Origin: Cryptomeria japonica
Taxonomy: Eukaryota > Streptophyta > Pinopsida > Cupressales > Cupressaceae
Length of the DNA stretch: 32,500 nucleotides
Direction of reading: 5' to 3'
Assembly (NCBI RefSeq): GCF_030272615.1
Contig: NW_026728919.1
Coordinates: forward strand, 75,001-107,500
Shown: positions 19,182-32,000 of the stretch, one piece after another
How positions within the stretch are numbered: the first letter of the stretch is position 1
How the letters are laid out: each line of letters opens with the position of its first letter
Notes under the pieces: generated by a model
Databases searched by the model: none
What the model was told of the DNA's origin: nothing
Seen by the model: only the letters and a program-made list of their open reading frames with translations
Translations under genes and position numbers: made by a program

Positions 19182-19683
19182 GCACCCACCCTGGCCAAGG
19201 TGGGTCACGGGGTGGGTCCTAGGGTGGGTAACGGGGTGGGTACTAAGGTGCGTGCCAAGGTGGGTCATAGGGTGGGTGCCAAGGTGGGCACCAGGGTGGG
19301 TGTGCACCAACCCTAGCCAGGGTAGGTCACGGGGTGGTTGTCGGGGTGGGCGTCAAGGAGCCAAGGTGGGTGGCAAGTAGCCAAGTTGCGTGCCAAGGTG
19401 GGTGTCGGGGTGGGTGCCAAGGATCCAAGGTGGGTGCCAAGGAACCAAGGTGGGTGTCTGGGTGGGTGCCGAGGTGGGAGCCAGGGTGGGTCCCAAGGTG
19501 AGTGCAAAGGTGGGTGCCAGGGTCAAGGTGAGTGCCAATGTGGGTTCCAAGGTGCCAGGGTCAGGGTGAGTGCCAATGTGGGTTCAAAGGTGCTAAGTTG
19601 GGTGCGAGGTTGGGTGCGAGGGTGGGTGGGTGCCAAGGTGTGCTAGGTGGAAGCCCGGGTGGGTCGGCATCCCATGGGTGTCG

Positions 19684-20436
19684 AGTTGGGTGCCTGATGG
19701 GTGCTTCTTGTCAAGTTTTAGTCGTCGGGACTCATTTCGAGCCTTAGAGGTCGTTTCTTGTCCGGTTGCCCTGTCTTCGACCTGGGAACCCAATTTTGGT
19801 CCTCGGGTCCCATTTTTTTTTGTCTCGCATCCCACTTTTGGCCTGTGGCCTTTTCGGGGTCGATTCTCGTTTTGGGCATCAGAGCATGTTTCTTCTCCTA
19901 AAACCCAATATTTGTTTATTAAGTCTCGGAACACATTTTTGTTCTCGTGGACCCATCATGGGTCTTGGAACGCATTTGTGGTCCTTGGGTCCCATTTTGC
20001 ATCCCGAAACTTGTGTTTTGGTGCTTGATCCCTATTTTGGGTGCCCACCTTGCACCAAGTGCGCACCCGGGGCAAACCGAGCGCCTTGGTGCACCGGGGC
20101 AAGATCGAGCGTGCACCCGAGGCGCCCCGAACATGCACCAAGGTGCACTCGGCCCACATGTGAGCGCAGGTCGTTGCGCCCGAGGTGGTGTGTGGGCACC
20201 GCGTTGCAGACGGGACACTGCACGCACACGACGCCCCCTCCAGGTGCACGCACGTAGGCCGGGCCGGGTGCACACCCGACGCCCTAGCAAGGTGCGCGCA
20301 CCCGGGCAGGGCTCACACTTGGCGAACGGGGCGCACTTCGCGAGGGAGGGTGTGCACCTCGACGGGGGTGGGTGGCCGGGGTGGATTCGCACGTGGGTCG
20401 CGGTTTGCTAAGTACACACTGCGACAAGCTCATAAC
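19684..20436 (+). other. 5S upstream region, unit 2
   Basis: T-rich degenerate segment followed by GC-rich sequence, matching unit 1 except for C20172. The last 30 bases before the gene are unchanged. Confidence 0.55.
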
Positions 20437-20556
20437 GGGTGCGATCATACCAGCGTTAGTGCACCGGATCCCATCAGAACTCCGCAGTTAAGCGCGCTTG
20501 GGCCGGAGTAGTACTGGGATGGGTGACCTCCCGGGAAGTCCCGGTGTTGCACCCTT
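20437..20556 (+). rRNA. 5S ribosomal RNA, copy 2
   Basis: Identical over all 120 positions to the copy at 12513, and 7924 bp from it. All internal promoter boxes and helix I are intact, so there is no sign of pseudogene decay. Identity of the gene is not more striking than identity of the surrounding spacer, so homogenisation of the whole unit explains it without invoking selection. Confidence 0.98.
20486..20533 (+). promoter_or_regulatory. 5S internal control region, copy 2
   Basis: Box A, intermediate element and box C are unchanged from copy 1. Confidence 0.85.
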
Positions 20557-20560
20557 TTTT
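20555..20560 (+). terminator. Pol III terminator, 5S copy 2
   Basis: Six T directly after the gene, followed by AG and a second run of five T. Confidence 0.92.
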
Positions 20561-21088
20561 AGTTTTTCGCCGGGCGTCGCAATGCTATTTGAATAAACCT
20601 TTTGCCCGTTTGCGTTCTCGTCGGGGCCGGGCCGGGCCGGGGTGCGCTGCCCGCACTACCGCGCACGCGGGGGCGACACCGAGCGCGCACCCGAGGCGCC
20701 CCGAGCACACAGGCCACGGTGCAACCCGGGCGTTGTGCGCGCACCCCGGTGCGCCCGAGGTGCTGCGCGCGCACCCAGGTGAAATCGGTGTGCACCTCGG
20801 CCAGTGCGCGCTCGGTCGAGTCGCGCACGTTGGCCAAGGTGCACGGTGATGTTTCTTACTCTAAGGTTCCGCACCAGACGCCCGGGACAGGTGAGCGAAG
20901 CTGGGCGGGGCCGGGTGCGCGGCCGGGGCAGGTGCACGCAGCTGGAGAGAGCTTTGGAGCACACTTCGGAGCGCACCAATGATGCGCTCCATTCAAAAGT
21001 TTCCTGAAAAGGCAAAAAAAGTTGAGATTATAGAATTTCCCACTTGAGAGATTGTAAAAAAAAAAAATTTAAAATGAAGGAAACGCGG
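20561..21088 (+). other. 5S downstream region and first AT-rich module, unit 2
   Basis: Same layout as unit 1. The CCGCGCACGCGGGGGCGAC stretch near 20660 carries the one-base length difference. The A run sits near 21056-21067. Confidence 0.6.
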
Positions 21089-24000
21089 GTGCCAAGGTGT
21101 GCGCAGCCCAGCCAAGGTGTGCGCACCAAGGCGCCCACCCTGGCGAAGGTGCACGCAAGGTGCGCACCCGAGGCAAACCGGACAATTAACCCAACTTTCG
21201 ACTTCGCGCGCACCTTGGAGCGCACTTCGGAGCGCTCCTTGGTGCGCACCAATCTTGGGCACCTCGGAGTGCACCATGGCGCCCACCAAGGTGCGCACCC
21301 GGGGCAAACCGAGCTCCGACTTCGTGCGCACCTTGGAGCGCACGAAAGGTGCGCACCATGGCGCCCACCAAGGTGCGCAGCCCAGCCAAGGCGTGCGCAT
21401 CAAGGTGCGCACCCTGGCGAAGGTGCGCACCCGGGGCAAACCGAGCTCCGACTTCGTGCGCACCTTGGAGCGCACAAAAGGTGCGCAACCCAGCCAAGGT
21501 GTGCGCACCCCGGTCAAACCGAGCTCCGAATCGTGCGCACCAGAGGTGCACGCCATCGTGCGCACCTTGGAGCACACTTCGGAGCCCTCCTTGGTGCGCG
21601 CCGATGTTGCGCACCTCGGAGCGCACCCGGGGAAAACAATGCAATTAACCCGACTTTCGACTTCGTGGGCACCTCGGAGCGCTCTCGGGTTCGCACCTCG
21701 GAGCACACCGAGGTGCGCACCTTTGATGCGCTGCCTTCACCAATTTCCAGAAAAGGCAAGAAAACATTGAGAAGGTGTGCGCACCGAGGTGCCCACCCTG
21801 GCGAAGGTGCACGCGAGGTGCGCACCCGGGGCAAACCGGGCTCCGACTTCGTGCACGCCGCACCTTGGAGCACACTTCGGAGCGCTCCTTGGTGCGCACC
21901 AGGGCGCGCAACCCAGCCGAGGTGCCCACCCCGGCGAAGGTGCACGCGAGGTGCGCACCCGGGGCAAACCGGGCTCCGACTTCGTGCACGCCATGGTGCC
22001 CACCGCGGCGAAGGTGCACGCGAGGTGCGCACCCGGGGCAAACCGGGCTCCGACTTCGTGCACGCCGCACCTTGGAGCACACTTCGGAGCGCTCCTTGGT
22101 GCGCACCATGGTGCCCACCAGGGCGCGCAACCCCGCCGAAGGTGCACGCGAGGTGCGCACCCGGGGCAAACCGGGCTCCGACTTCGTGCACGCCGCACCT
22201 TGGAGCACACTTCGGAGCGCTCCTTGGTGCGCACCATGGTGCCCACCAGGGCGCGCAACCCCGCCGAAGGTGCACGCGAGGTGCGCACCCGGGGCAAACC
22301 GGGCTCCGACTTCGTGCACGCCATGGTGCGCACCGCGGCGAAGGTGCGCACCCGGGGCAAACCGGGCTCCGACTTCGTGCACGCCGCACCTTGGAGCACA
22401 CTTCGGAGCGCTCCTTGGTGCGCACCAGGGCGCGCAACCCAGCCGAGGTGCCCACCCCGGCGAAGGTGCACGCGAGGTGCGTACCCGGGGCAAACCGGGC
22501 TCCGACTTCGTGCACGCCGCACCTTGGAGCACACTTCGGAGCGCTCCTTGGTGCGCACCATGGTGCCCACCAGGCCGCGCAACCCAGCCAAGGTGTGCGC
22601 ACCAAGGTGCACGCGAGGTGCGCACCCGGGGCAAACCGGGGTCCGACTTCGTGCACGCCGCACCTTGGAGCACACATCGGGGCGCTCCCGGGTTCGCACC
22701 GGCGTTGCGCACCGTGGTGGGCACCTCGGAGCACACCAAGGTGGGCAGCGAGGTGCGCACCTTTGATGCGATGCCTTCACTAATTTCCATAAAAGGCAAA
22801 AAAAAAATGAGATTTTAAAATTTCCGTTTTGAAAGATAGTGAGAAAAAGGGAATGCTGGTGCCATCTTGAGCCCGCCCTGGTGCGCAGCCCAGCCAAGGT
22901 GTGCGCACCAAGGTGCCCACCCTGGCGAAGGTGCGCGCCCGGGCAATTAACCCAACTTCCAACTTCGCGCGCGCCAGGGTGGGAGCGCACCCAACAACCG
23001 GGCCTGGGAAGAGCCAATGCGAGAAACCCCACCAAACGCTCTGACAAAAAAAGAGGGGGCGCTCCAGTAACCCCGCTTCGGAGCGCACCCTGGGCAAACC
23101 CAGCCAAGGTGCCCACCCCGGCCAAGGTGCAGGCGAGGTGCGCACCCGGGGCAAACCGGGCTCCGACAACGTGCACGCCGCACCTTGGAGCACACTTCGT
23201 AGCGCTCCCGGGTGCGCACCTCAGAGCACACCAAGGTGGGCAGCGAGGTGCGCACCTTTGATGCGCTGCCTTCACTAATTTCCAGAAAAGGCAAAAAAAA
23301 AAGGAGATTTTAAAATTTCCGTTTTGAAAGATAGTGAAAAAAACGGAACGCGCGTGCCATCTTGAGCCCGCCCTGGTGCGCAGCCCAGGTAAGGTGCCCA
23401 CCCTGGCAAAGGTGCGCACCCGGGCAATTAACCCTACTTCCGACTTCGTGCGCGCCAGGGTGGCAACCGGGCCTCGGAAGAGCCAATGCGAGAAACCCCA
23501 CCAAACGCTCCGACAAAAAAAGAGGCGGCGCTCCAATAACCCCGCTTCGGAGCGCAGCCGGGGCAAACCCAGCCAAGGTGCCCACCCCGACGAAGGTGCA
23601 CGCGAGGTGCGCACCCGGGGCAAACCGGGCTCCGACAACGTGCACGCAGCACCTTGGAGCACACTTCGAAGCACTCCCGGGTGCCCACCGGCGTTGCGCA
23701 CCGTGGTGGGCAGCGAGGTGCGCACCTTTGATGCGCTGCCTTCACTAATTTCCAGAAAAAGGCAAAAAAAAATGAGATTTTAAAATTTCCGTTTTGAAAG
23801 ATAGTGAAAAAAAAGGAACGCGGGTGCCATCTTGAGCCCGCCCTGGTGCGCAGCCCAGGCAAGGCATGCGCACCAAGGTGCCCACCCGAGGTGCACACCC
23901 GGGGCAAACCGGGCTCCGACTTCGTGCAGGCCGCACCTTGGAGCACACTTCGGAGCGCTCCTTGGTGCGCACCATGGTGCCCACCAGGGCGCGCAACCCA

Positions 24001-27000
24001 GCCAAGGTCTGCACACTAAGGTGCCCACCCCGGCGAAGGTGCACGCGAGGTGCGCACCCGGGGCAAACCGGGCTCCGACTTCGTGCACGCCATGGTGCCC
24101 ACCGCGGCGAAGGTGCACGCGAGGTGCGCACCCGGGGCAAACCGGGCTCCGACTTCGTGCACGCCGCACCTTGGAGCACACTTCGGAGCGCTCCTTGGTG
24201 CGCACCATGGTGCCCACCAGGGCGCGCAACCCAGCCAAGGTGTGCGCACCAAGGTGCACGCGAGGTGCGCACCCGGGGCAAACCGGGGTCCGACTTCGTG
24301 CACGCCGCACCTTGGAGCACACATCGGAGCGCTCCCAGGTTCGCACCAGCGTTGCGCACCTTTGATGCGCTGCCTTCACTAATTTCCAGAAAAGGCAAAA
24401 AAAAACGATATTTTAAAATTTCCGTTCTGAAAGATAGTGAAAAAAACGGAACGCGGGTGCCATCTTGAGCCCTTCCTGGTGCGCAGCCCAGGCAAGTTGT
24501 GCGCACCAAGGTGCCCACCCTGGCGGAGGTGCGCGCCCGGGGCAAACCGGGCTCCGACTTCGTGCACTGCATGGTGCCCACCAAGGCGCGCAACCCAGCC
24601 AAGGTGCCCACCGCAGCGAAGGTGCACGCGAGGTGCACACCCGGGGCAAACCGGGCTCCGACTTCGTGCACGCCGCACCTTGGAGCACACTTCAGAGCGC
24701 TCCTTGGTGCGCACCAGGGCGCGCAACCCAGCCGAGGTGCCCACCCCGGCGAAGGTGCACGCGAGGTGCGCACCCGGGGCAAACCGGGCTCCGACTTCGT
24801 GCACGCCATGGTGCCCACCGCGGCGAAGGTGCGCACCCGGGGCAAACCGGGCTCCGACTTCGTGCACGCCGCACCTTGGAGCACACTTCGGAGCGCTCCT
24901 TGGTGCGCACCATGGTGCCCACCAGGCCGCGCAACCCAGCCAAGGTGTGCGCACCAAGGTGCACGCGAGGTGCGCACCCGGGGCAAACCGGGGTCCGACT
25001 TCGTGCACGCCGCACCTTGGAGCACACATCGGGGCGCTCCCGGGTTCGCACCGGCGTTGCGCACCGTGGTGGGCACCTCGGAGCACACCAAGGTGGGCAG
25101 CGAGGTGCGCACCTTTGATGCGATGCCTTCACTAATTTCCATAAAAGGCAAAAAAAAAACGAGATTTTAAAATTTCCGTTTTGAAAGATAGTGAGAAAAA
25201 GGGAATGCTGGTGCCATCTTGAGCCCGCCCTGGTGCGCAGCCCAGCCAAGGTTTGCGCACCAAGGTGCCCACCCTGGCGAAGGTGCGCGCCCGGGCAATT
25301 AACCCAACTTCCAACTTCGCGCGCGCCAGGGTGGGAGCGCACCCAACAACCGGGCCTGGGAAGAGCCAATGCGAGAAACCCCACCAAACTCTCTGACAAA
25401 AAAAGAGGGGGCGCTCCAGTAACCCCGCTTCGGAGCGCACCCTGGGCAAACCCAGCCAAGGTGCCCACCCCGGCCAAGGTGCAGGCGAGGTGCGCACCCG
25501 GGGCAAACCGGGCTCCGACAACGTGCACGCCGCACCTTGGAGCACACTTCGTAGCGCTCCCGGGTGCGCACCTCAGAGCACACCAAGGTGGGCAGCGAGG
25601 TGCGCACCTTTGATGCGCTGCCTTCACTAATTTCCAGAAAAGGCAAAAAAAAAAGGAGATTTTAAAATTTCCGTTTTGAAAGATAGTGAAAAAAACGGAA
25701 CGCGCGTGCCATCTTGAGCCCGCCCTGGTGCGCAGCCCAGGTAAGGTGCCACCCTGGCAAAGGTGCGCACCCGGGCAATTAACCCTACTTCCGACTTCGT
25801 GCGCGCCAGGGTGGCAACCGGGCCTCGGAAGAGCCAATGCGAGAAACCCCACCAAACGCTCCGACAAAAAAAGAGGCGGCGCTCCAATAACCCCGCTTCG
25901 GAGCGCAGCCGGGGCAAACCAAGCCAAGGTGCCCACCCCGACGAAGGTGCACGCGAGGTGCGCACCCGGGGCAAACCGGGCTCCGACAACGTGCACGCAG
26001 CACCTTGGAGCACACTTCGAAGCACTCCCGGGTGCCCACCGGCGTTGCGCACCGTGGTGGGCAGCGAGGTGCGCACCTTTGATGCGCTGCCTTCACTAAT
26101 TTCCAGAAAAAGGCAAAAAAAAATGAGATTTTAAAATTTCCGTTTTGAAAGATAGTGAAAAAAAAGGAACGCGGGTGCCATCTTGAGCCCGCCCTGGTGC
26201 GCAGCCCAGGCAAGGCATGCGCACCAAGGTGCCCACCCGAGGTGCACACCCGAGGCAAACCGGGCTCCGACTTCGTGCAGGCCGCACCTTGGAGCACACT
26301 TCGGAGCGCTCCTTGGTGCGCACCATGGTGCCCACCAGGGCGCACCCGAGGCAAACCGGGCTCCGACTTCGTGCACGCCGCACCTTGGAGCACACATCGG
26401 AGCGCTCCCAGGTTCGCACCAGCGTTGCGCACCTTTGATGCGCTGCCTTCACTAATTTCCAGAAAAGGCAAAAAAAAACGATATTTTAAAATTTCCGTTC
26501 TGAAAGATAGTGAAAAAAACGGAACGCGGGTGCCATCTTGAGCCCTTCCTGATGCGCAGCCCAGGCAAGTTGTGCGCACCAAGGTGCCCACCCTGGCGGA
26601 GGTGCGCGCCCGGGGCAAACCGGGCTCCGACTTCGTGCACTGCATGGTGCCCACCAAGGCGCGCAACCCAGCCAAGGTGCCCACCGCAGCGAAGGTGCAC
26701 GCGAGGTGCGCACCCGAGGTGCACACCCGGGGCAAACCGGGCTCCGACTTCGTGCACGCCGCACCTTGGAGCACACTTCAGAGCGCTCCTTGGTACGCAC
26801 CAGGGCGCGCAACCCAGCCAAGGTGCTCACCCCGGCGAAGGTGCACGCGAGGTGCGCACCCGGGGCAAACCGGGCTCGGACTTCGTGCACGCCGCACCTT
26901 GGAGCACACATCGGAGCGCTCCCGGGTTCGCACCAGCATTGCGCACCTTTGATGCGCTGCCTTCACTAATTTCCAGAAAAGGCAAAAAAAAGAAAAAAAT

Positions 27001-27104
27001 GAGATTTTAAAATTTCCGTTTTGAAAGATAGTGAAAAAAACGGAACGCGGGTGCCATCTTGAGCCCGCCCTGGTGTGCAGCCCAGGCAAGTTGTGCGCAC
27101 CAAG
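21089..27104. repeat. Nested 5S spacer repeats, unit 2
   Basis: Same block and module order as unit 1. AT-rich modules start at about 21721 (truncated), 22761, 23256, 23726, 24360, 25113, 25608, 26077, 26433 and 26947. The internal 2.35-kb duplication spans about 22483-24914 and 24835-27073, with the same 280-bp deletion in its second copy. Confidence 0.92.
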
Positions 27105-27606
27105 GCACCCACCCTGGCCAAGGTGGGTCACGGGGTGGGTCCTAGGGTGGGTAACGGGGTGGGTACTAAGGTGCGTGCCAAGGTGGGTCATAGGGTGGGT
27201 GCCAAGGTGGGCACCAGGGTGGGTGTGCACCAACCCTAGCCAGGGTAGGTCACGGGGTGGTTGTCGGGGTGGGCGTCAAGGAGCCAAGGTGGGTGGCAAG
27301 TAGCCAAGTTGCGTGCCAAGGTGGGTGTCGGGGTGGGTGCCAAGGATCCAAGGTGGGTGCCAAGGAACCAAGGTGGGTGTCTGGGTGGGTGCCGAGGTGG
27401 GAGCCAGGGTGGGTCCCAAGGTGAGTGCAAAGGTGGGTGCCAGGGTCAAGGTGAGTGCCAATGTGGGTTCCAAGGTGCCAGGGTCAGGGTGAGTGCCAAT
27501 GTGGGTTCAAAGGTGCTAAGTTGGGTGCGAGGTTGGGTGCGAGGGTGGGTGGGTGCCAAGGTGTGCTAGGTGGAAGCCCGGGTGGGTCGGCATCCCATGG
27601 GTGTCG

Positions 27607-28359
27607 AGTTGGGTGCCTGATGGGTGCTTCTTGTCAAGTTTTAGTCGTCGGGACTCATTTCGAGCCTTAGAGGTCGTTTCTTGTCCGGTTGCCCTGTCTT
27701 CGACCTGGGAACCCAATTTTGGTCCTCGGGTCCCATTTTTTTTTGTCTCGCATCCCACTTTTGGCCTGTGGCCTTTTCGGGGTCGATTCTCGTTTTGGGC
27801 ATCAGAGCATGTTTCTTCTCCTAAAACCCAATATTTGTTTATTAAGTCTCGGAACACATTTTTGTTCTCGTGGACCCATCATGGGTCTTGGAACGCATTT
27901 GTGGTCCTTGGGTCCCATTTTGCATCCCGAAACTTGTGTTTTGGTGCTTGATCCCTATTTTGGGTGCCCACCTTGCACCAAGTGCGCACCCGGGGCAAAC
28001 CGAGCGCCTTGGTGCACCGGGGCAAGATCGAGCGTGCACCCGAGGCGCCCCGAACATGCACCAAGGTGCACTCGGCCCACATGTGAGCGCAGGTCGTTGC
28101 GCCCGAGGTGGTGTGTGGGCACCGCGTTGCAGACGGGACACTGCACGCACACGACGCCCCCTCCAGGTGCACGCACGTAGGCCGGGCCGGGTGCACACCC
28201 GACGCCCTAGCAAGGTGCGCGCACCCGGGCAGGGCTCACACTTGGCGAACGGGGCGCACTTCGCGAGGGAGGGTGTGCACCTCGACGGGGGTGGGTGGCC
28301 GGGGTGGATTCGCACGTGGGTCGCGGTTTGCTAAGTACACACTGCGACAAGCTCATAAC
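27607..28359 (+). other. 5S upstream region, unit 3
   Basis: T-rich then GC-rich sequence as in unit 2. I saw no difference that would affect the gene. Confidence 0.55.
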
Positions 28360-28479
28360 GGGTGCGATCATACCAGCGTTAGTGCACCGGATCCCATCAG
28401 AACTCCGCAGTTAAGCGCGCTTGGGCCGGAGTAGTACTGGGATGGGTGACCTCCCGGGAAGTCCCGGTGTTGCACCCTT
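28360..28479 (+). rRNA. 5S ribosomal RNA, copy 3
   Basis: Identical to the copies at 12513 and 20437, and 7923 bp from the second. It has full length, intact promoter boxes and an intact helix I. It shows that the array has at least three 5S genes and continues beyond the window. Confidence 0.98.
28409..28456 (+). promoter_or_regulatory. 5S internal control region, copy 3
   Basis: Box A, intermediate element and box C are unchanged from copies 1 and 2. Confidence 0.85.
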
Positions 28480-28483
28480 TTTT
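28478..28483 (+). terminator. Pol III terminator, 5S copy 3
   Basis: Six T directly after the gene, then AG and five more T. Confidence 0.92.
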
Positions 28484-29011
28484 AGTTTTTCGCCGGGCGT
28501 CGCAATGCTATTTGAATAAACCTTTTGCCCGTTTGCGTTCTCGTCGGGGCCGGGCCGGGCCGGGGTGCGCTGCCCGCACTACCGCGCACGCGGGGGCGAC
28601 ACCGAGCGCGCACCCGAGGCGCCCCGAGCACACAGGCCACGGTGCAACCCGGGCGTTGTGCGCGCACCCCGGTGCGCCCGAGGTGCTGCGCGCGCACCCA
28701 GGTGAAATCGGTGTGCACCTCGGCCAGTGCGCGCTCGGTCGAGTCGCGCACGTTGGCCAAGGTGCACGGTGATGTTTCTTACTCTAAGGTTCCGCACCAG
28801 ACGCCCGGGACAGGTGAGCGAAGCTGGGCGGGGCCGGGTGCGCGGCCGGGGCAGGTGCACGCAGCTGGAGAGAGCTTTGGAGCACACTTCGGAGCGCACC
28901 AATGATGCGCTCCATTCAAAAGTTTCCTGAAAAGGCAAAAAAAGTTGAGATTATAGAATTTCCCACTTGAGAGATTGTAAAAAAAAAAAATTTAAAATGA
29001 AGGAAACGCGG
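28484..29011 (+). other. 5S downstream region and first AT-rich module, unit 3
   Basis: Same layout as unit 2, including the five-G form of the run near 28590. No gene is seen. Confidence 0.6.
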
Positions 29012-32000
29012 GTGCCAAGGTGTGCGCAGCCCAGCCAAGGTGTGCGCACCAAGGCGCCCACCCTGGCGAAGGTGCACGCAAGGTGCGCACCCGAGGCAAA
29101 CCGGACAATTAACCCAACTTTCGACTTCGCGCGCACCTTGGAGCGCACTTCGGAGCGCTCCTTGGTGCGCACCAATCTTGGGCACCTCGGAGTGCACCAT
29201 GGCGCCCACCAAGGTGCGCACCCGGGGCAAACCGAGCTCCGACTTCGTGCGCACCTTGGAGCGCACGAAAGGTGCGCACCATGGCGCCCACCAAGGTGCG
29301 CAGCCCAGCCAAGGCGTGCGCATCAAGGTGCGCACCCTGGCGAAGGTGCGCACCCGGGGCAAACCGAGCTCCGACTTCGTGCGCACCTTGGAGCGCACAA
29401 AAGGTGCGCAACCCAGCCAAGGTGTGCGCACCCCGGTCAAACCGAGCTCCGAATCGTGCGCACCAGAGGTGCACGCCATCGTGCGCACCTTGGAGCACAC
29501 TTCGGAGCCCTCCTTGGTGCGCGCCGATGTTGCGCACCTCGGAGCGCACCCGGGGAAAACAATGCAATTAACCCGACTTTCGACTTCGTGGGCACCTCGG
29601 AGCGCTCTCGGGTTCGCACCTCGGAGCACACCGAGGTGCGCACCTTTGATGCGCTGCCTTCACCAATTTCCAGAAAAGGCAAGAAAACATTGAGAAGGTG
29701 TGCGCACCGAGGTGCCCACCCTGGCGAAGGTGCACGCGAGGTGCGCACCCGGGGCAAACCGGGCTCCGACTTCGTGCACGCCGCACCTTGGAGCACACTT
29801 CGGAGCGCTCCTTGGTGCGCACCAGGGCGCGCAACCCAGCCGAGGTGCCCACCCCGGCGAAGGTGCACGCGAGGTGCGCACCCGGGGCAAACCGGGCTCC
29901 AACTTCGTGCACGCCATGGTGCCCACCGCGGCGAAGGTGCACGCGAGGTGCGCACCCGGGGCAAACCGGGCTCCGACTTCGTGCACGCCGCACCTTGGAG
30001 CACACTTCGGAGCGCTCCTTGGTGCGCACCATGGTGCCCACCAGGGCGCGCAACCCCGCCGAAGGTGCACGCGAGGTGCGCACCCGGGGCAAACCGGGCT
30101 CTGACTTCGTGCACGCCGCACCTTGGAGCACACTTCGGAGCGCTCCTTGGTGCGCACCATGGTGCCCACCAGGGCGCGCAACCCCGCCGAAGGTGCACGC
30201 GAGGTGCGCACCCGGGGCAAACCGGGCTCCGACTTCGTGCACGCCATGGTGCGCACCGCGGCGAAGGTGCGCACCCGGGGCAAACCGGGCTCCGACTTCG
30301 TGCACGCCGCACCTTGGAGCACACTTCGGAGCGCTCCTTGGTGCGCACCAGGGCGCGCAACCCAGCCGAGGTGCCCACCCCGGCGAAGGTGCACGCGAGG
30401 TGCGTACCCGGGGCAAACCGGGCTCCGACTTCGTGCACGCCGCACCTTGGAGCACACTTCGGAGCGCTCCTTGGTGCGCACCATGGTGCCCACCAGGCCG
30501 CGCAACCCAGCCAAGGTGTGCGCACCAAGGTGCACGCGAGGTGCGCACCCGGGGCAAACCGGGGTCCGACTTCGTGCACGCCGCACCTTGGAGCACACAT
30601 CGGGGCGCTCCCGGGTTCGCACCGGCGTTGCGCACCGTGGTGGGCACCTCGGAGCACACCAAGGTGGGCAGCGAGGTGCGCACCTTTGATGCGATGCCTT
30701 CACTAATTTCCATAAAAGGCAAAAAAAAAACGAGATTTTAAAATTTCCGTTTTGAAAGATAGTGAGAAAAAGGGAATGCTGGTGCCATCTTGAGCCCGCC
30801 CTGGTGCGCAGCCCAGCCAAGGTGTGCGCACCAAGGTGCCCACCCTGGCGAAGGTGCGCGCCCGGGCAATTAACCCAACTTCCAACTTCGCGCGCGCCAG
30901 GGTGGGAGCGCACCCAACAACCGGGCCTGGGAAGAGCCAATGCGAGAAACCCCACCAAACGCTCTGACAAAAAAAGAGGGGGCGCTCCAGTAACCCCGCT
31001 TCGGAGCGCACCCTGGGCAAACCCAGCCAAGGTGCCCACCCCGGCCAAGGTGCAGGCGAGGTGCGCACCCGGGGCAAACCGGGCTCCGACAACGTGCACG
31101 CCGCACCTTGGAGCACACTTCGTAGCGCTCCCGGGTGCGCACCTCAGAGCACACCAAGGTGGGCAGCGAGGTGCGCACCTTTGATGCGCTGCCTTCACTA
31201 ATTTCCAGAAAAGGCAAAAAAAAAAGGAGATTTTAAAATTTCCGTTTTGAAAGATAGTGAAAAAAACGGAACGCGCGTGCCATCTTGAGCCCGCCCTGGT
31301 GCGCAGCCCAGGTAAGGTGCCCACCCTGGCAAAGGTGCGCACCCGGGCAATTAACCCTACTTCCGACTTCGTGCGCGCCAGGGTGGCAACCGGGCCTCGG
31401 AAGAGCCAATGCGAGAAACCCCACCAAACGCTCCGACAAAAAAAGAGGCGGCGCTCCAATAACCCCGCTTCGGAGCGCAGCCGGGGCAAACCCAGCCAAG
31501 GTGCCCACCCCGACGAAGGTGCACGCGAGGTGCGCACCCGGGGCAAACCGGGCTCCGACAACGTGCACGCAGCACCTTGGAGCACACTTCGAAGCACTCC
31601 CGGGTGCCCACCGGCGTTGCGCACCGTGGTGGGCAGCGAGGTGCGCACCTTTGATGCGCTGCCTTCACTAATTTCCAGAAAAAGGCAAAAAAAAATGAGA
31701 TTTTAAAATTTCCGTTTTGAAAGATAGTGAAAAAAAAGGAACGCGGGTGCCATCTTGAGCCCGCCCTGGTGCGCAGCCCAGGCAAGGCATGCGCACCAAG
31801 GTGCCCACCCGAGGTGCACACCCGGGGCAAACCGGGCTCCGACTTCGTGCAGGCCGCACCTTGGAGCACACTTCGGAGCGCTCCTTGGTGCGCACCATGG
31901 TGCCCACCAGGGCGCGCAACCCAGCCAAGGTCTGCACACCAAGGTGCCCACCCCGGCGAAGGTGCACGCGAGGTGCGCACCCGGGGCAAACCGGGCTCCG

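Larger units (their letters stand above)
19182..27104 (+). repeat. 7.92-kb 5S-bearing tandem unit 2 (7923 bp)
   Basis: Direct repeat of unit 1, one base shorter because a six-G run near 12741 is five G here. Other differences I saw: T12248 is C20172; an adjacent G is A near 20665; T13416 is C at the equivalent place; one G near 18330 is A near 26253. The G-quadruplex motif recurs at 19612-19630. Confidence 0.98.
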
